Of a DNA stretch of 64,000 bases, positions 42,745-56,000 are shown one piece after another. Source of the stretch: Ciona savignyi (Eukaryota; Chordata; Ascidiacea; Phlebobranchia; Cionidae); the NCBI GenBank assembly GCA_000149265.1, contig CH003021.1:434001-498000 (forward strand), in the 5' to 3' direction. The stretch's first letter is position 1. Every line of letters starts with the position of its first letter. A program made the translations under genes and the position numbers. Under the pieces are notes generated by a model. The model was not told the DNA's origin. It did not search any database and saw only the letters and a list, made by a program, of their open reading frames with translations.

Positions 42745-45700
42745 ATGATTAAATCAAATCGAACAAACTTCGTTTTACTTTTGTGTATACCAATATTGGT
42801 ACTGGTAGAAGTGATCATAGCACTGAACATAGAGACACGAACTTTTCATTCTCTTTCTCCTGCCAATTCAGATCCAAAAGTTGCTCATTTCGGCACGGCG
42901 GTTGAACTTCGAACGTAAGTAGAATATCAAAAGCTAAACGTTAAAAAATTATAACACTATAGAAATAAAAGTACGAATACCTAATTCTATTTTAGGTCAG
43001 CTTTAAATTCCGAAGCCTATGTCGGTGCTCCATCAGATGATAATAGAAACGGATCCTTGTACAAATGTACATTTAATGGTGCGACAAACGGCAATACAAA
43101 TTGCATCAAGGAGACACCATTTGGTAATGGTATAAACTGTAGAAAATTGTAGCATTACCAACATGGAATTCTCGATTAATTTTTATATTTATAGACAAAA
43201 GAGGTGCAATTGGTATTACTATCGACAAAGACAACAATGGAGGCAATATATACGTAAGTCAACTCGTTTAATTGAGGAAGGAAGGGGCTCTTTGTCAATG
43301 CATGCAATCACAGTCGTTAAAACACTACTTATTAATTCGTTAGGGTTAGGGCGTTTTAGATCGACCTAGGAAACATCCGTTAGTCGAAGAAAGTGGACTT
43401 AGCAACACATGGGGTGATCTGTTGAAGATCCAGCCTTAATTACATATCAATATCTCCGTCTTTGTACCATAAACCACTAGCGATTACCCAAAATTGATTT
43501 AACATGCCGTCCAACAGGTTTGCGGAAACCGGCATGTCATCGACTGCCCGAAATCACAGTTACAAAAACGAATGATTGGAACTTGCTTCAAGAAATCAAC
43601 AACAACTGCAAATGTTGAACTTCTTAAGTCGCCTTGCACAACAAGTATGTTGCAACTGTACACCCGGTAAAAATATAAAAGTCCTTGCCAGTCAAGATTT
43701 CGAAACCGTTATCGGATACTAGCTAGATTTATTTTTTAATTGAATAGTTTACAACAATCGGGCGCTAAGCTTAACCTCAACACTGACCACTAAATAAATT
43801 CAACCGCAACCTCTATTTATAGACTTTAACGTTTGGAACAAAACATAACTAGACAGCGATGTTTTATGATAAACAGTATTAATTATGGGATCCTTTGGAA
43901 AAGGGGACATATTGTTTTTGTCGTTATATTTAATCCTGTTTATGTTTTAATGGGCGTTAAAGCAAACTGATCACTGATTTGGGTGCAGTTGAGTTTTGGA
44001 GTGTATCAGCGAAATCCTTGCTATGACTTTAGTCGGTAGGCAATTTTATTGGCTCAATTCACCTAAATTTTTACATTGCATATCCAAACCATATTCGCTA
44101 TACGTCCACCAGAATCAACTCGATTGTTAATTTTATTATTTTTTTATATGGAGCGTAAATAAAAGTTGTTTCAGTGAAATTGAGTTTGTGGAGATTTCCG
44201 GAAAAGGAGTAAAATAGTAGTGTATTTATAATTAGTTATGCATATTGTTTATTGAAGGATTTCATTGGGTAAACTAAGTGATTTTAATTCTAGTTATGTT
44301 TTTCTGACCCATGCTGCGAGCTTTACCCCCTGTAATCGAAGTGGGTTTTCTAGCGAAGTGGGAGATCACTTTAAAAAAAAGTCGAAGTAAACTATGGACG
44401 TTGATTGGATAACACTTTATCATGCCAATGACCTGGTGACCGGACATACATCTCATAAGCGTGACGCAGAAATAAAAGAATATAAAAAAATGGAATAAAA
44501 TTAAAAACTTATGCCTTCGGAATCGAAGCCAAGTCATAAATATTGTGACTCATCGTGCAATAGAAAACCTACTTCGATTACATATTACATTTTTGCTACC
44601 ATTATACACTTTCCTGCTACGCAAAGTAACTTCCGTGTTTGTTTTCTACTATTGGAGTCATTATACTTACGTAGGCACATATAGTGGGGGTGTGCCTGTT
44701 CAATAGTTGTTTAGCTTTGCTTAGCTATCCAGCTTTGCGTAGTGCATTTATTTTAAATTTAAAATTTCAACGTAACTTTGAATCAATAATTTAAGAAAAG
44801 AGTTTATTCAGTATGATTAAATCAAATCGAACGATTTTTTTAATTTGGGGTATACCAATATTGTTAGCCTTAAATGTTAACCATTACAAAGCATAGCATT
44901 TGAATTCGTCAACTACACAGCATGTCCGATTGGGTCACTGGTTGCGGATATTGTATTTGTCCTGGACGAATCCGGGAGCGTGGACGCGGTGGAATACCAG
45001 AATTCGTTAGATTGGATGAATCAAGTAATTTCTTCGTTCAGGTACAACTCTTAAAAATATACAATCGTAAAAGCCTTTATAACAATTTATATCAAATCAT
45101 ATTTATTTATATCCGCGTGATTTTGGCAGTTCCTTCATTAATCGAGGTGATGTACACGTTGGGGTTATTGGATTCAGTTACGACGACTCAGATACAAAAG
45201 TTCGTATACGCTTACAGAAGTGGCAACACTCAACTTTAGCAAGTACGTGTTGTTTCGTAGGAGATGCCTTTATAGAACATTAAGTTAAACATTTTTTTTG
45301 CGAAGGTCAAATCAATTCTTTAGCCAATGGGAGATCACTTAACGGACTGACCTACATAGGATATGCCATTAATTTAGCAATTCAAGAGTTCAGGAATTAC
45401 GGGAGACCAAACACTCCAAAGGAAATGATTTTACTGACAGACGGACAAGCAACTGCACCTGCAAACGTTGGGCCGGCAGCAAATAACGCAAGGTTTTTAT
45501 TTATTTTAATTTTCAGCGAACCGGCATCTCTGAATTCCATTTGTGGCGTTTCCAATCACGTCTCAATATATAAACATTTCAGTTTTCTAGGATCTTACTA
45601 TGTCTTCACTTTTATGATTTATGATATAAATTGCTAAGACTTATTATTCTAAAGTCATTTAAATACGAGACCTGTATACTTCAGCATTCAGCTTTAGGTC

Positions 45701-48700
45701 CAGGACCGTGCAGGCCTTAATGACCGCGCTTAAAGTAAGCTGTCACCATGTACATTGGTTCAGTAAGGCTATATGACAAGTGTTATGCTAAGTCTTTATA
45801 AAAAAAACAAAAATACAACGCTGCAGGCGCTTCTGTTACTAATTCACCTCTAAACTGGCACATGATTGTATACAATGCGTATAAGCACGAAATCTCAACA
45901 ACGTCAATGACGTAATACGGGAAATCTCCTAACATAAAATGAAATGCATATTTGCTCATAACTTTTTAACAAAAAAATATTGGAAGAAACTGATTGGATT
46001 TTTGAAATCAGCGTATTTTTTTCCATTTATTAAGATATTCTTAAAATCGACCTTAGTTTCCCTTTAAGATTTAATTATATTTCTTAGTAAAGTTAGAAAG
46101 CCATTGTTTATAAAAAGTTGTTTTATCTAGTTATACTTAACATTATATACATGACTATTTAAACTGTTATAATGTTCAGTTATTTTGAAAACCTATGTGT
46201 CCATCAGCTTCGTAAAGTTAAGCAATGTGCGACAGATTAGTATCGTTGTTGTCCGACAGATTAGTCTGGTAATTTAGTGGGTCGACTTTCAGCCGAAGGG
46301 TTTCAGGTTCGAAACTGGTCGCTAGCTTGTCGGTTGTCTCCTTTCTTAATGCGTTTGGCGGACCTGAACCCAACGGATTAAGTGTTCAATAGCTCCGATA
46401 AACCGACGACGGGCGCGAGGTTAACCCCCTTGGTTTTTACAATTACGGGAATAAACATGAATATCCTATCCTATCCCAATTGGTGATCTACGACCTTTAA
46501 ACAGTAGATTTAGAGAGCGTCAATACACAGGGAACTCTTTGGACTGTCAAAGTTTGCTCCCTGGGTTATCCAATACATTTTTCGATAGACATATTTAAAA
46601 ATCTGTACACCGACCTGCACAAATTATATTCTAATATAATAGTTAACAAATGTGTTCATTTTACGTTACCAGAGCAAACAACATTATCACGGTTTCCGTT
46701 GGCGTTGGTAGCGGTGTTGATGAAGCGCAACTTTTGACGATAGCTGGCAACTCATCTCGTGTTTTTAGAGCTTCAGATTATAGTAATCTGGCAAGTGTTG
46801 TTGAAGGTGTTAAATCTACTATACAAGACATCGCATCTGTTAAGCTGGAGGGTAAAACACATATGTTAAGAATTTAATAAGTGTTTTTAATCCTATTCAT
46901 TCCTACAAATATAGGCGAGGTCACCAACACCACAAACAAGCTAGCGGAATGCCAACTTGGAATTTCATCGCATATAACAAAGGTGTCGTACGAACTAGTT
47001 GAGTTGTCTATTATACAATGCGGTTATTGAAACATTTTTGTTCTCAAATGGACCTAAATTAGTTTTTTTAGTCGAATTTCTAAAATAAAAAATATTAGTT
47101 CGTAGAACAATAATACTTAATGACACCTATGCTTTTTTAGAAAAACAACTTTTACATTGGTGCGGTTGGTTCGTATGATAGAGCAGGTGCAGTTGCTGAA
47201 TACAGTGCAGTTGGTGGTGAGGTTCAAACAACTTATTCTGCAATTCTAAACGAGACAGAATACGCTACAATGGTCTCTTCGGAAAATACTACGCAGGTGT
47301 CGGATTCTTATTTAGGTAGATCTATATAAAGCTGTGATCTTATTGGACACTCACTCACTTCTTTAAAGGCTACTCCATTTCAAGCGGTAATTTCTTTGGA
47401 GGAAATATAGAATACGTGGCAAGCGGTGCTCCACGTTATAGATTAAAGGGAATGGTTTGTAATTTATTCAAGTTATATTATAACACTTATTCTTCGAAAC
47501 TTGTAAATGTTTCAGGTGGCAATATACAAAGCTGATGCTGTTGTTCATTCTTCATCAAAATTTCTTATTCTTCATCCAAGCGAAACATCGAACTTATGGC
47601 AATTGGGAGCTTATTTCGGACATTCTGTTTGTGCTGTCGACATTAATAAAGATTCGCTAGACGACCTTCTCGTTTCAGCTCCATTGTTTAACGACGTCAC
47701 TACCGGTTATGACCAAGGAAGGGTATTTGTTTTCATGAACGATCCAAACAACGTCGGAATGAAAAACTGGGTAAATAAACCAGTGATGCATATTAATACA
47801 AGTAGATATTTTAAAATGTTACTTTTAGACCATGACTTCATACCGCCCACAAGTATTAAGCGGTTCGAACGCCAACGGAGCTCGATTTGGAATGTCAGTA
47901 GCGGTAGTTGGTGACGTAGATAAAAACGGGTATGACGATATAGCCGTTGGTGCACCGATGGAAGGCGGAAATGGGGTTGAAAGTGGAGCAATTTATGTTT
48001 ATTTTATATCTGACCAAGGTATCATGGAAACAAGGAAACAGGTAAATCGTAACTTATCAGGTTTACAAATCCAGACTACCACATAATTGCAATACCTACA
48101 AATAACTAGAAATGTCATCACCAACAAATAGAGATTATAAACCACGTATCAACACGCTATCTCTATGAAATACCCTCTAGAGATAAATCATTTTTTCTGT
48201 AAGAATAATTCTCTTTCCATCTCATTCCACCCACACTTGACACATTACGCACATGATGTAATTTTTTAATCTGTTGTCAGAAACCAAGCGTTCCCAAGTT
48301 TTTTGTTTTATACAGAAGATAATTGGAAGGAGCGTTACATCTTCACTTCTACGATTTGGTGGGTTCATTTCTACAGGAAGATCATCCGACAATGATGTTG
48401 ATAAGAATGGTTATTCGGATCTTGTAATATCAGCACCAGCAAGCGACAGGATAATTGTTTTTCGTGCCCGACCTATTGTGAAAGTTCGAACACAGATTAC
48501 ATTGAATCCACCGTCTATAGACTTAATCAAATGCTTTACAAGTTCAATGAAAGCCTGTAGCAATGTGACAGTGTGTTTAACTGCATTCTACACGGATGAA
48601 GCGCCATTAACAGCTCTAGCACGTGCGTTCATTACATCCCTATTAAGTTTTCCTTTGATGTAAATATAGAAAATACTATTTACAAAAATAGCCAAATGAC

Positions 48701-51700
48701 ACTTGTTAATTATTTCTGCATATATTTAAAATAATGATTAAAATGCAATATTTTCCAGCGCTGAACGTTACCTTGAAATTGGATTCGCTCCTAGGAAATC
48801 AACCAAACAAACGTATTGTGTTTGTGGATTCCGTTTCATCTGGTAAAACTGTGTTGTACAATGTTAGTTCATCAAGATCTTGCTTTACTCTACAAGTCCA
48901 GCTGAATGTAAGAATTTATGTTGTTTACAAGTGGATGAGAAAGTACATGGGCCCTTAAGTAAAAATCGTGTACATGGTAGAGTGTTGAAGATGGTGTCGT
49001 CTGTTAGTAAATGCTTGAGTCTCTTGTGCTGTTTATGTCAAGGCTTTAATCTATTTGGTTAATGCGTCGTCAGCTAAGTGTATGTTTAAAAACTCAGCAC
49101 AGCCCACTACCATAGGTTTCGATAACGCTACAGATGAAAATAACTAATTTACCTAATTGCTCACCGATCGGGTTTTATTAAACTTAATGCATTACTAATT
49201 CTACAGGTTGATTATTTCGCTTCTGTTTTATCAACTGGGAACTTTCAAATCCCTCTTCGTTTGGAAGTGTCATACGATTATACTAATGATTACAAGAACA
49301 CTATAATGTCTTCTATGTTGGATCCTTGGTCTACAAAGACTTCAACATCAGATTGGAAAATTCAAAAAAGCTGTTCTGCGATAAATGGAACGCAATGTAT
49401 TCACGACTTAAAAGTTGACACTATTTTCTCGTAAGCAATAGGCTACAATTTGCACAACACTATAAAACTATAATTCCAGAGCAGAAGATCATATATCTGC
49501 CACGCATGGTCTAAGATCATTAGGGTTTAGTTTAGTTTGCCCATATATATATATATATATATATATACATTAAATATAATTTATTGTTTTATTGCTTACA
49601 TTTAATATTTGCCCAGCATACCACCTGGAGAAAATCCATTGATATTGGGATCGAATCCAGGACTTCTTTCAATCAATGTGACTATTAGTAATCTTGGCCC
49701 AGATCACTCGTACTTCACGAGAGTTAACATCATCGGAAATTTAGATCTAAACAAGGTAATAGAACATAGTTTATACCGAAATTTTTAGTAAAATAAACGA
49801 TTATATAGGTATCGGGATCTTGTATAACCGTCTTACAAAATGAAAGTCCAGATACCACATTGGTTAGCTACAAGGCTTCAAATTCTTTTATACAAGGTTT
49901 AATGCTAAGCGGAAAGCAGGTAATTATACAACTTTTCAGGACCTGAACGGTCTTAAATCAGTTAATACTTCGTTTTGGCCAGTGTTCTTTTGTATTGGAG
50001 TATACACTTGTGTCGTTGACAAAGAGAGCAGAAGTTCAAAATATACTCATACAAGGGGCTTTATTCTCAAAGTAAGTAGATGCTACAATATATATCTATA
50101 AAGAACTTAGCGTAAATAAAAATGGAATTGATCTGTTAATTAGATTATGTTGTTTTTTTATTTATTTATAGAGAATAACGGAACAATATTTTTAATAAAC
50201 TAATAAAATATATTTGAAAGCCTAAATAAGTTATTTTTATCTATAAGAATTAATTTTTATTTTATCTCTTAGTGTAAATGCAACGAATCTTAGCAATGAC
50301 CCAAAGATCCTAAACAACATTTTCAAATTCCAAAAAAAAGTTCTCTACACAGCATCAATCGTTCACACTGGGTAATAAAAATCAATTGCATAAAAACTTT
50401 ATATTTAACAACGAACTTTTTCTTTGTTTAGTTCATCTAAACCGATCGCTGTCTTCTATAACCGCACAGTTGTACCATCCGCCTTCATTCACAACCTGAG
50501 CAACACTATTTTAGGCATATCTAACAACATAACACACGAACACACGGTAAGAAAGGAAATGAAATAAAATATTAATGATTGCAATAAAGTAAGATGCGCA
50601 AGCATCTGCATTTATCAGCATAACGTATTGCACAAGCATCTGCATTTATTAACACGGTATTTATAAATTTGCCAATTTCATATTCAAACACACATGGTCG
50701 TATTGCCTTTATTGTTATATTTGTGGGCAATGACGTCATGGGCAATGGTACGGTGGCACCAACGTATGTTCTAAACCAAAGTTTTTATAATTTTTTTTTG
50801 GAAACTGCTACTTTTCATTTATAACCATCATTTACATTTGAATAAGCAACCATAAAGACCATGACAATTAAAAACTCACTTGATTCTACTTACAAACCAT
50901 ATTGAAATTGTAACAAAAGTATACGTATATTTTTTTGTTATCAAATACACATTGATGACTGTCCCTTTCCAGATTTACAACCGTGGACCTAATTTGGTTT
51001 CTAAAGCTTCATTGGTATTTACATGGCCTCGGCAAACCAAAGAAGGGCTTCCGTTGTTATATCTCTACAAATTCCAATGTATCGTAAGTACTGCTGCAAA
51101 TGTAACATTCCTCCAAGAATTAAATTATACATAATGTTTACAGCCGCAGAGTATATGTCAATGCAACACGATGAACAAAGTGAACGAATACGGACTTGCA
51201 ATCAACAACGAAACGAGCTCAGCGAATATCTCAATTAACTTTAATTCAAATGAGAATTTACCAGATGTAACTGTAAGTTGTGTTTGTTAATACTTTGTTC
51301 AAAATTGCTGTAGCTATTTCTCATCTATAGACATGTAGCGATGTTAAATGCGACACCATTACTTGCCACGTGAAGCAATTTGGGAAATTTTCAACCATTG
51401 TTGTGTCGTCATCCTTCAAAGTGTGGATACCATCCTTGGCAAAGGTTTTAACACTTTCATATCAAATACAAGTAAATATCGGATTAAGTTTTTAAATGTA
51501 ATTTTTGTTTCTTTTCAGCCTAAACTTGTCAGTCGATTTTCAAGTTCGTTGAATTTCAGTTATGCGGAGTCTCCAATATATAATCAGGCAACAGTCATAT
51601 CAACGGTGAGTATTTTTCCTTTGACGGTATGGCCCTAAATTCCTTATTCCTGCACAGGCGACCACCCAAGTATCAGCTTATTCTCCACCTGTTCCGCCCA

Positions 51701-51960
51701 ATGACCAAAGTCAAGATAATATCGGAGCCATTATAGGAGCTATTGTGGGAGGCATCATCTTGCTCATAACCATAACACTTATTATGTGGAAGGTATCCAT
51801 AGCAACAAATTGTTGATAGTTTTGGTATAAACTATTTATTTTAACCATTATTTATATAAAACAGGCAGGATTTTTCGAAAGCAAATATGCCAGGATGCAA
51901 AAGGAAGCTCAAGAGGATAACACAAATGATAACACAGAACATTCTATCGTTGAAGATTAA
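42745..51960 (+). CDS. Integrin alpha subunit with I (vWA) domain, gene 1, complete (27 exons, 1,261 aa)
   Basis: Exons: 42745-42914, 42996-43123, 43195-43253, 43518-43644, 44921-45041, 45130-45242, 45306-45492, 46673-46851, 46915-46982, 47141-47315, 47369-47454, 47516-47770, 47829-48041, 48316-48622, 48759-48907, 49207-49430, 49617-49755, 49809-49919, 49983-50071, 50273-50371, 50432-50546, 50973-51083, 51144-51272, 51331-51444, 51519-51605, 51658-51792, 51865-51960; every junction is in phase. It is a cell-surface adhesion receptor that pairs with a beta subunit. Seen: signal peptide; beta-propeller start with VCGNRHV; I domain at about residues 162-360 with DESGS, GLTYIG and LLTDG (MIDAS); three FG-GAP calcium loops (DINKDSLDD, DVDKNGYDD, DVDKNGYSD); a Cys-containing leg region; TM near residues 1205-1228; 30-residue tail. 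The tail has GFFES where most alphas have GFFKR. Exon 8 starts at 46673, because the nearer-5' AG would put a TAA in frame. Confidence 0.95.
44610..44896 (+). pseudogene. Orphan copy of integrin promoter and first exon inside intron 4 of gene 1
   Basis: 44610-44812 repeats the block upstream of gene 1. It is followed by an ATG at 44813 and a short signal-peptide-like frame MIKSNRTIFLIWGIPILLAL that stops at 44894-44896. The peptide is a truncated paralogue of the two integrin signal peptides. It lies 25 bp before the I-domain exon 5 acceptor, so it is a leftover of another integrin copy. Confidence 0.8.
44921..46851 (+). CDS. Integrin gene 1: I-domain exons 5-8
   Basis: Four exons (44921-45041, 45130-45242, 45306-45492, 46673-46851) encode the inserted von Willebrand A domain that binds ligand through a MIDAS metal ion. 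MIDAS residues are complete: DxSxS in VLDESGSVD, Thr in GLTYIG and Asp in LLTDGQ. The domain follows CPIGSLVADIVFVL and ends IASVKLEG. Vertebrate I-domain alphas and ascidian alphas share this insertion. A SINE (46251-46477) lies in the intron before exon 8. Confidence 0.93.
46251..46477 (+). mobile_element. tRNA-derived SINE, copy 4 (internally shortened)
   Basis: Starts GTCCGACAGATTAGTCTGG, contains GGTTCGAAACTGGTCGCTAG and ends AAACATGAATATCCTATCCTAT. Compared with copy 2 it lacks part of the body. It lies in the intron between I-domain exons 7 and 8 of integrin gene 1. Confidence 0.85.
49543..49567. repeat. (AT)n microsatellite
   Basis: About 12 uninterrupted AT units in an intron of integrin gene 1; likely polymorphic. 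Confidence 0.9.
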
Positions 51961-53055
51961 ATCTTTACCAGGGAATTGCTACATAAATGACATTTTTTAA
52001 TTTTCTTATTATGTATGTTGTTACATAATCCAATAATTTTATATTAAACAGACCGCATGTCGTTCGTTAGGTATGTTATTAATAGTTATGGCTCGTTGGT
52101 TATCTTGGAGTTATCCAAGTTTTGAATAAATATTTATAGCTCCTACTGCACCGATATTATATTACTTCCTGTTTATCACAGAACTATGAGACAACTAAGA
52201 TATGCTTGATGACATATTATATTTTGTAAATTTGTAATATAATATTGGACAGGCATCATAAAGCTAAGCTACCAATGAGAAACGAAATAACAATTGTGCC
52301 AAAAAAGATAAAGGATGTCGTTTCGCATAATGGAAACTAATCTAAAATGTTAATCACATTATCATTTGGGAAAATCCTTTAAAGTGCTGGTAGGAAACTA
52401 TAATTAAGAAAATTTAATTTTCTTAGGTAGGAAAATGGAATCGTTGTTTCGTTAAGTCCTTGGCCATGAAAAACCGTAAAGCCAGCTGCTGATTTTGATT
52501 AACAACATTTTGCATAGGATATTTACGTTTTCTCCATTAATTAAAAGTCGCGTGAAAGTTGTCACATTTTGTCAGAATATGTTGTGTATATCAAGATAGC
52601 TGTCGTTTCGAATTTTATCTTTTGATTATATGCTCAGTAAACCCAAGTTTTTGTAGTTTTTATTTATCTAAAAAAATTAATATGTGATTATTGGGAACCG
52701 CGTCGTGGTTTAACAAGTATGTTGCATTCTAGAGAATTTGATGGTAGTTTTTCGGAAAATATATTTTTACATCTCTGCTGTTTAAGACGATGTTTTTGTT
52801 ATTTTATTTTGTGTATATTTATATACACTGTTATGACTGTCAGTGGGCGATTTTGTATTTTTATCAGCATGTTTGCAATAACTTCCCGTGTGCTATTCTG
52901 GTATTTGAGTCACATATAGTAGGAGTTGGCTTGTTCAACTTAAGCTGCTTAATTCCAGCATTATATAGGAATAGCTAGTCTATGCTAAGGAATAATTTAA
53001 TCCATAAAGTAATCAAGTTTCTTGTAGATTTTATGCAAACAGTGGGTTAATAAAT
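51961..53055. other. 3' UTR of integrin gene 1 and intergenic spacer with conserved block 3
   Basis: AATAAA at 52125-52130, 165 bp after the stop, is the likely poly(A) signal of gene 1. The right part (about 52850-53055) resembles the upstream block of gene 1 (ACTTCCCGTGT, GAGTCACATATAGTAGGAG) and probably holds the gene 2 promoter. No other gene seen. Confidence 0.55.
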
Positions 53056-56000
53056 ATGAATACTTTATGTCGAACGAATTTCGTTTTACTATGGGGTATA
53101 CCATTATTGGTACTGGTAGAAGTGATCTTAGCACTGAATATAGAGACACGGACTTTTCATTCTCTTTCTCCTGTCAAATCGGTTCCAAATGTTGCTCATT
53201 TCGGCACGGCAATGACGCTTAGAACGTAAGTAGAATATCATAAGCTAAATGCTAAAAAAATATAACACTAGAAAAAAAAGTACGAATACTTAATTCCGTT
53301 TTAGGTCAGCTTTAAATTCCGAAGCTTATGTCGGAGCTCCATCAGATGATAATATGGACGGATCCTTGTACAAATGTACATTTAATGGTGCGACAAGCGG
53401 CAATACAAATTGCATCAAAGAGACACCATTTGGTAATTGTATTGCTTGGACCATTAGATATGTCCATAGCTAGTGTTTGTGTAATAATAATTGTTTAAAA
53501 ACCACAAGATTTACATAAATCCGAATCATAACTATCCTGCAAATTTACATTAATTGTCATTCTTTATAGACAAGAGAGGTGCAATTGGTATTACTATCGG
53601 CGAAGACACCAACGGGGAAAATATATACGTATGTCACCAGTGCTAATATGAGCACAGAAAATAAAAATCATTTACTTAGATAGTCATTATTATAACTTTA
53701 TATTTACCCATATACATCCTATTTGTGTTGTAAATGTAGGCTAATACAACTTTTTTGATTCATTCGTAGAGAAATTGGTTAAAGGTGAAGGTCAATTCAT
53801 ATGCATATATCTGTATCTACCATTTACGTTGAACGATTCATTAATTGGTTTGGTTTTCTTTTTCTATGCATTATGTATTATCATGCCGATATAATAGGTT
53901 TGCGGAAACCGGCATGTCATCGACTGCCCGAAATCACAGTTACAAAAACGAATGATTGGAACTTGCTTCAAGAAATCAACAACAACTGGAAATGTCGAAC
54001 TTCTTAAGTCGCCTTGCACAACAAGTATGTTGCAACTGTACACCCTGTTAAAGCAAATATTAAAAACAAACTGACAGCTAAACCATACAGACTTTCCACT
54101 AAACCACTCCAACCCCAATCCAATACATATTCCCATCCCCATAACAGTCTACATATGAAACAAACAAAAAAACAACTAAAACGTGTCACCCACCCGTGAA
54201 GATTTATCTCAAATAGCAGATTAAGCCCGACGGTGGGCGCGAGGTGATGTGACGATTGCCCGTGTGTAAACCCCCTTGATTTTCCCATTCGCAGGGATAA
54301 ACATGAATATCCTATCCTACCAGCAAGCCTAATATTCATACTAGCATCTTTTGGCAAGTGTCCAAACTTAACAAACAAATACTGAACAAACTTGTGTAAC
54401 ACAATGATCTTTTTTTTAATTTGCAAAGCATTTTACAAAATGTCTGTGACAAAGACAAAGAACAAAATTAAACCCTAAATATTTTGGTGTATGCACTCCT
54501 TTTTGCCATTGTGACATGAATTTGCACAATTGTGATAGAAACACTGTAGACTTAAAAGCATTTTGATATTTTACAATTGATTTAACAAACTTATTATATG
54601 TTAATATATACAGTCCGTTATATGATTACAATCCAAGATTTTTAAATATGCTTAAAATAATTTGCTTAACGAGACTTTTACATATTTTAAATACGGTTAT
54701 TATAAAGCATGTCCGATTGGGTCACTGGTTGCTGATATTGTATTTGTTCTGGACGAATCCGGGAGCGTGGACGCGGTGGAATACAAGAATTCGTTAGATT
54801 GGATGAATCAAGTAATTTCTTCGTTTAGGTACAACTCCTAAATCAGTAGAATCGTTAAGGCCGGTATGTACAGAATTCACATATCCGCACGTTTTTTAGT
54901 TCCTACATTAATCGAGGTGATGTACACGTTGGGGTTATTGGATTCAGTTACGACGACTCGGATACAAAAGTTCACATACGCTTACAGAATTGGACACACG
55001 CAGATTTAAAAAGTACGTCTGTATATTTTACCACATCCACTATAGACCATTGCGTTAAACAAATTTAAACGATGTGTGTTTTGAAGGTCAAATAGATTCT
55101 CTTGCGAATAAGAGGTCACATGGTGGACTGACCTACATTGATCATGCTATTGAATTAGCAATTACAGAGTTTAACAGCTACGGAAGAGAAAATACTCCAA
55201 AGGAAATGATTCTACTAACTGACGGAAAAGCAACTACACCTTCCAAAGTTAAACCAGCAGCTGATAAAGCGCGGTAAATATTTACACTTTTTAATTTCCA
55301 ACAAACAAGTACCTATTGACGATGGTTTTGAAGCTGCTTAAATCAAGTCTGACTTTAACACGCTGTCTCGTTGGTTTTTATAGTTATGGGTCCATTTGAG
55401 AAAATGGGACACATATTGTTTTTGTCCGTTTTTTTTTTCTTTTTTTTTTTTTTTCTTTTTTTTTTTCTTCGTCAAACGCTTGACAGGCATCGCATGGCGC
55501 CCCGACATCTACCAGAAGGAATAATGGAATCGCAATGAAACTTGGTGATTTTTTAAACAACATGGCCTACATATGCAGAAACCAAATTTTTGGGTGATAA
55601 ATTTAGGGGAATTCCCCTTGGACGTTAAAAACCAAAACGGGTCATTTTTTTCTAAAAAAATAGCTTTTTAGGCCATACCGCTTGAACGGCTGCTCCAATT
55701 TGAATCAAATTTGGTGGAATGTTAGTGCACTAGTCACCGATTTAACACTTAAAAGAATTAAAAAAATTACCTAGAGAAATACCCTAAAAATTAAACTTTT
55801 GCTGTTAAATGATAATTGTGACAGGCATGCTATGGCGCCCCGACATCTACCAGAAGAAATAATGGAATCGCAATGAAACTTGGTGATTTTTTAGACAACA
55901 TGGCCTAGATATGCCGAAACCAAAATTTTGGGTAATAAATTCAGGGGAATTCCCCTTGGACGTTAAAAACCAAAACGGTCATTTTTTTCTAAAAAATTAG

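Noticed and set aside
46642-46672. Integrin gene 1 exon 8 broken by an in-frame TAA just after a TAG acceptor
   Set aside because: Using the downstream acceptor TTACCAG at 46666-46672 keeps phase, avoids the stop, gives ...AR/ANNIITV as expected for an I domain, and also works in gene 2.
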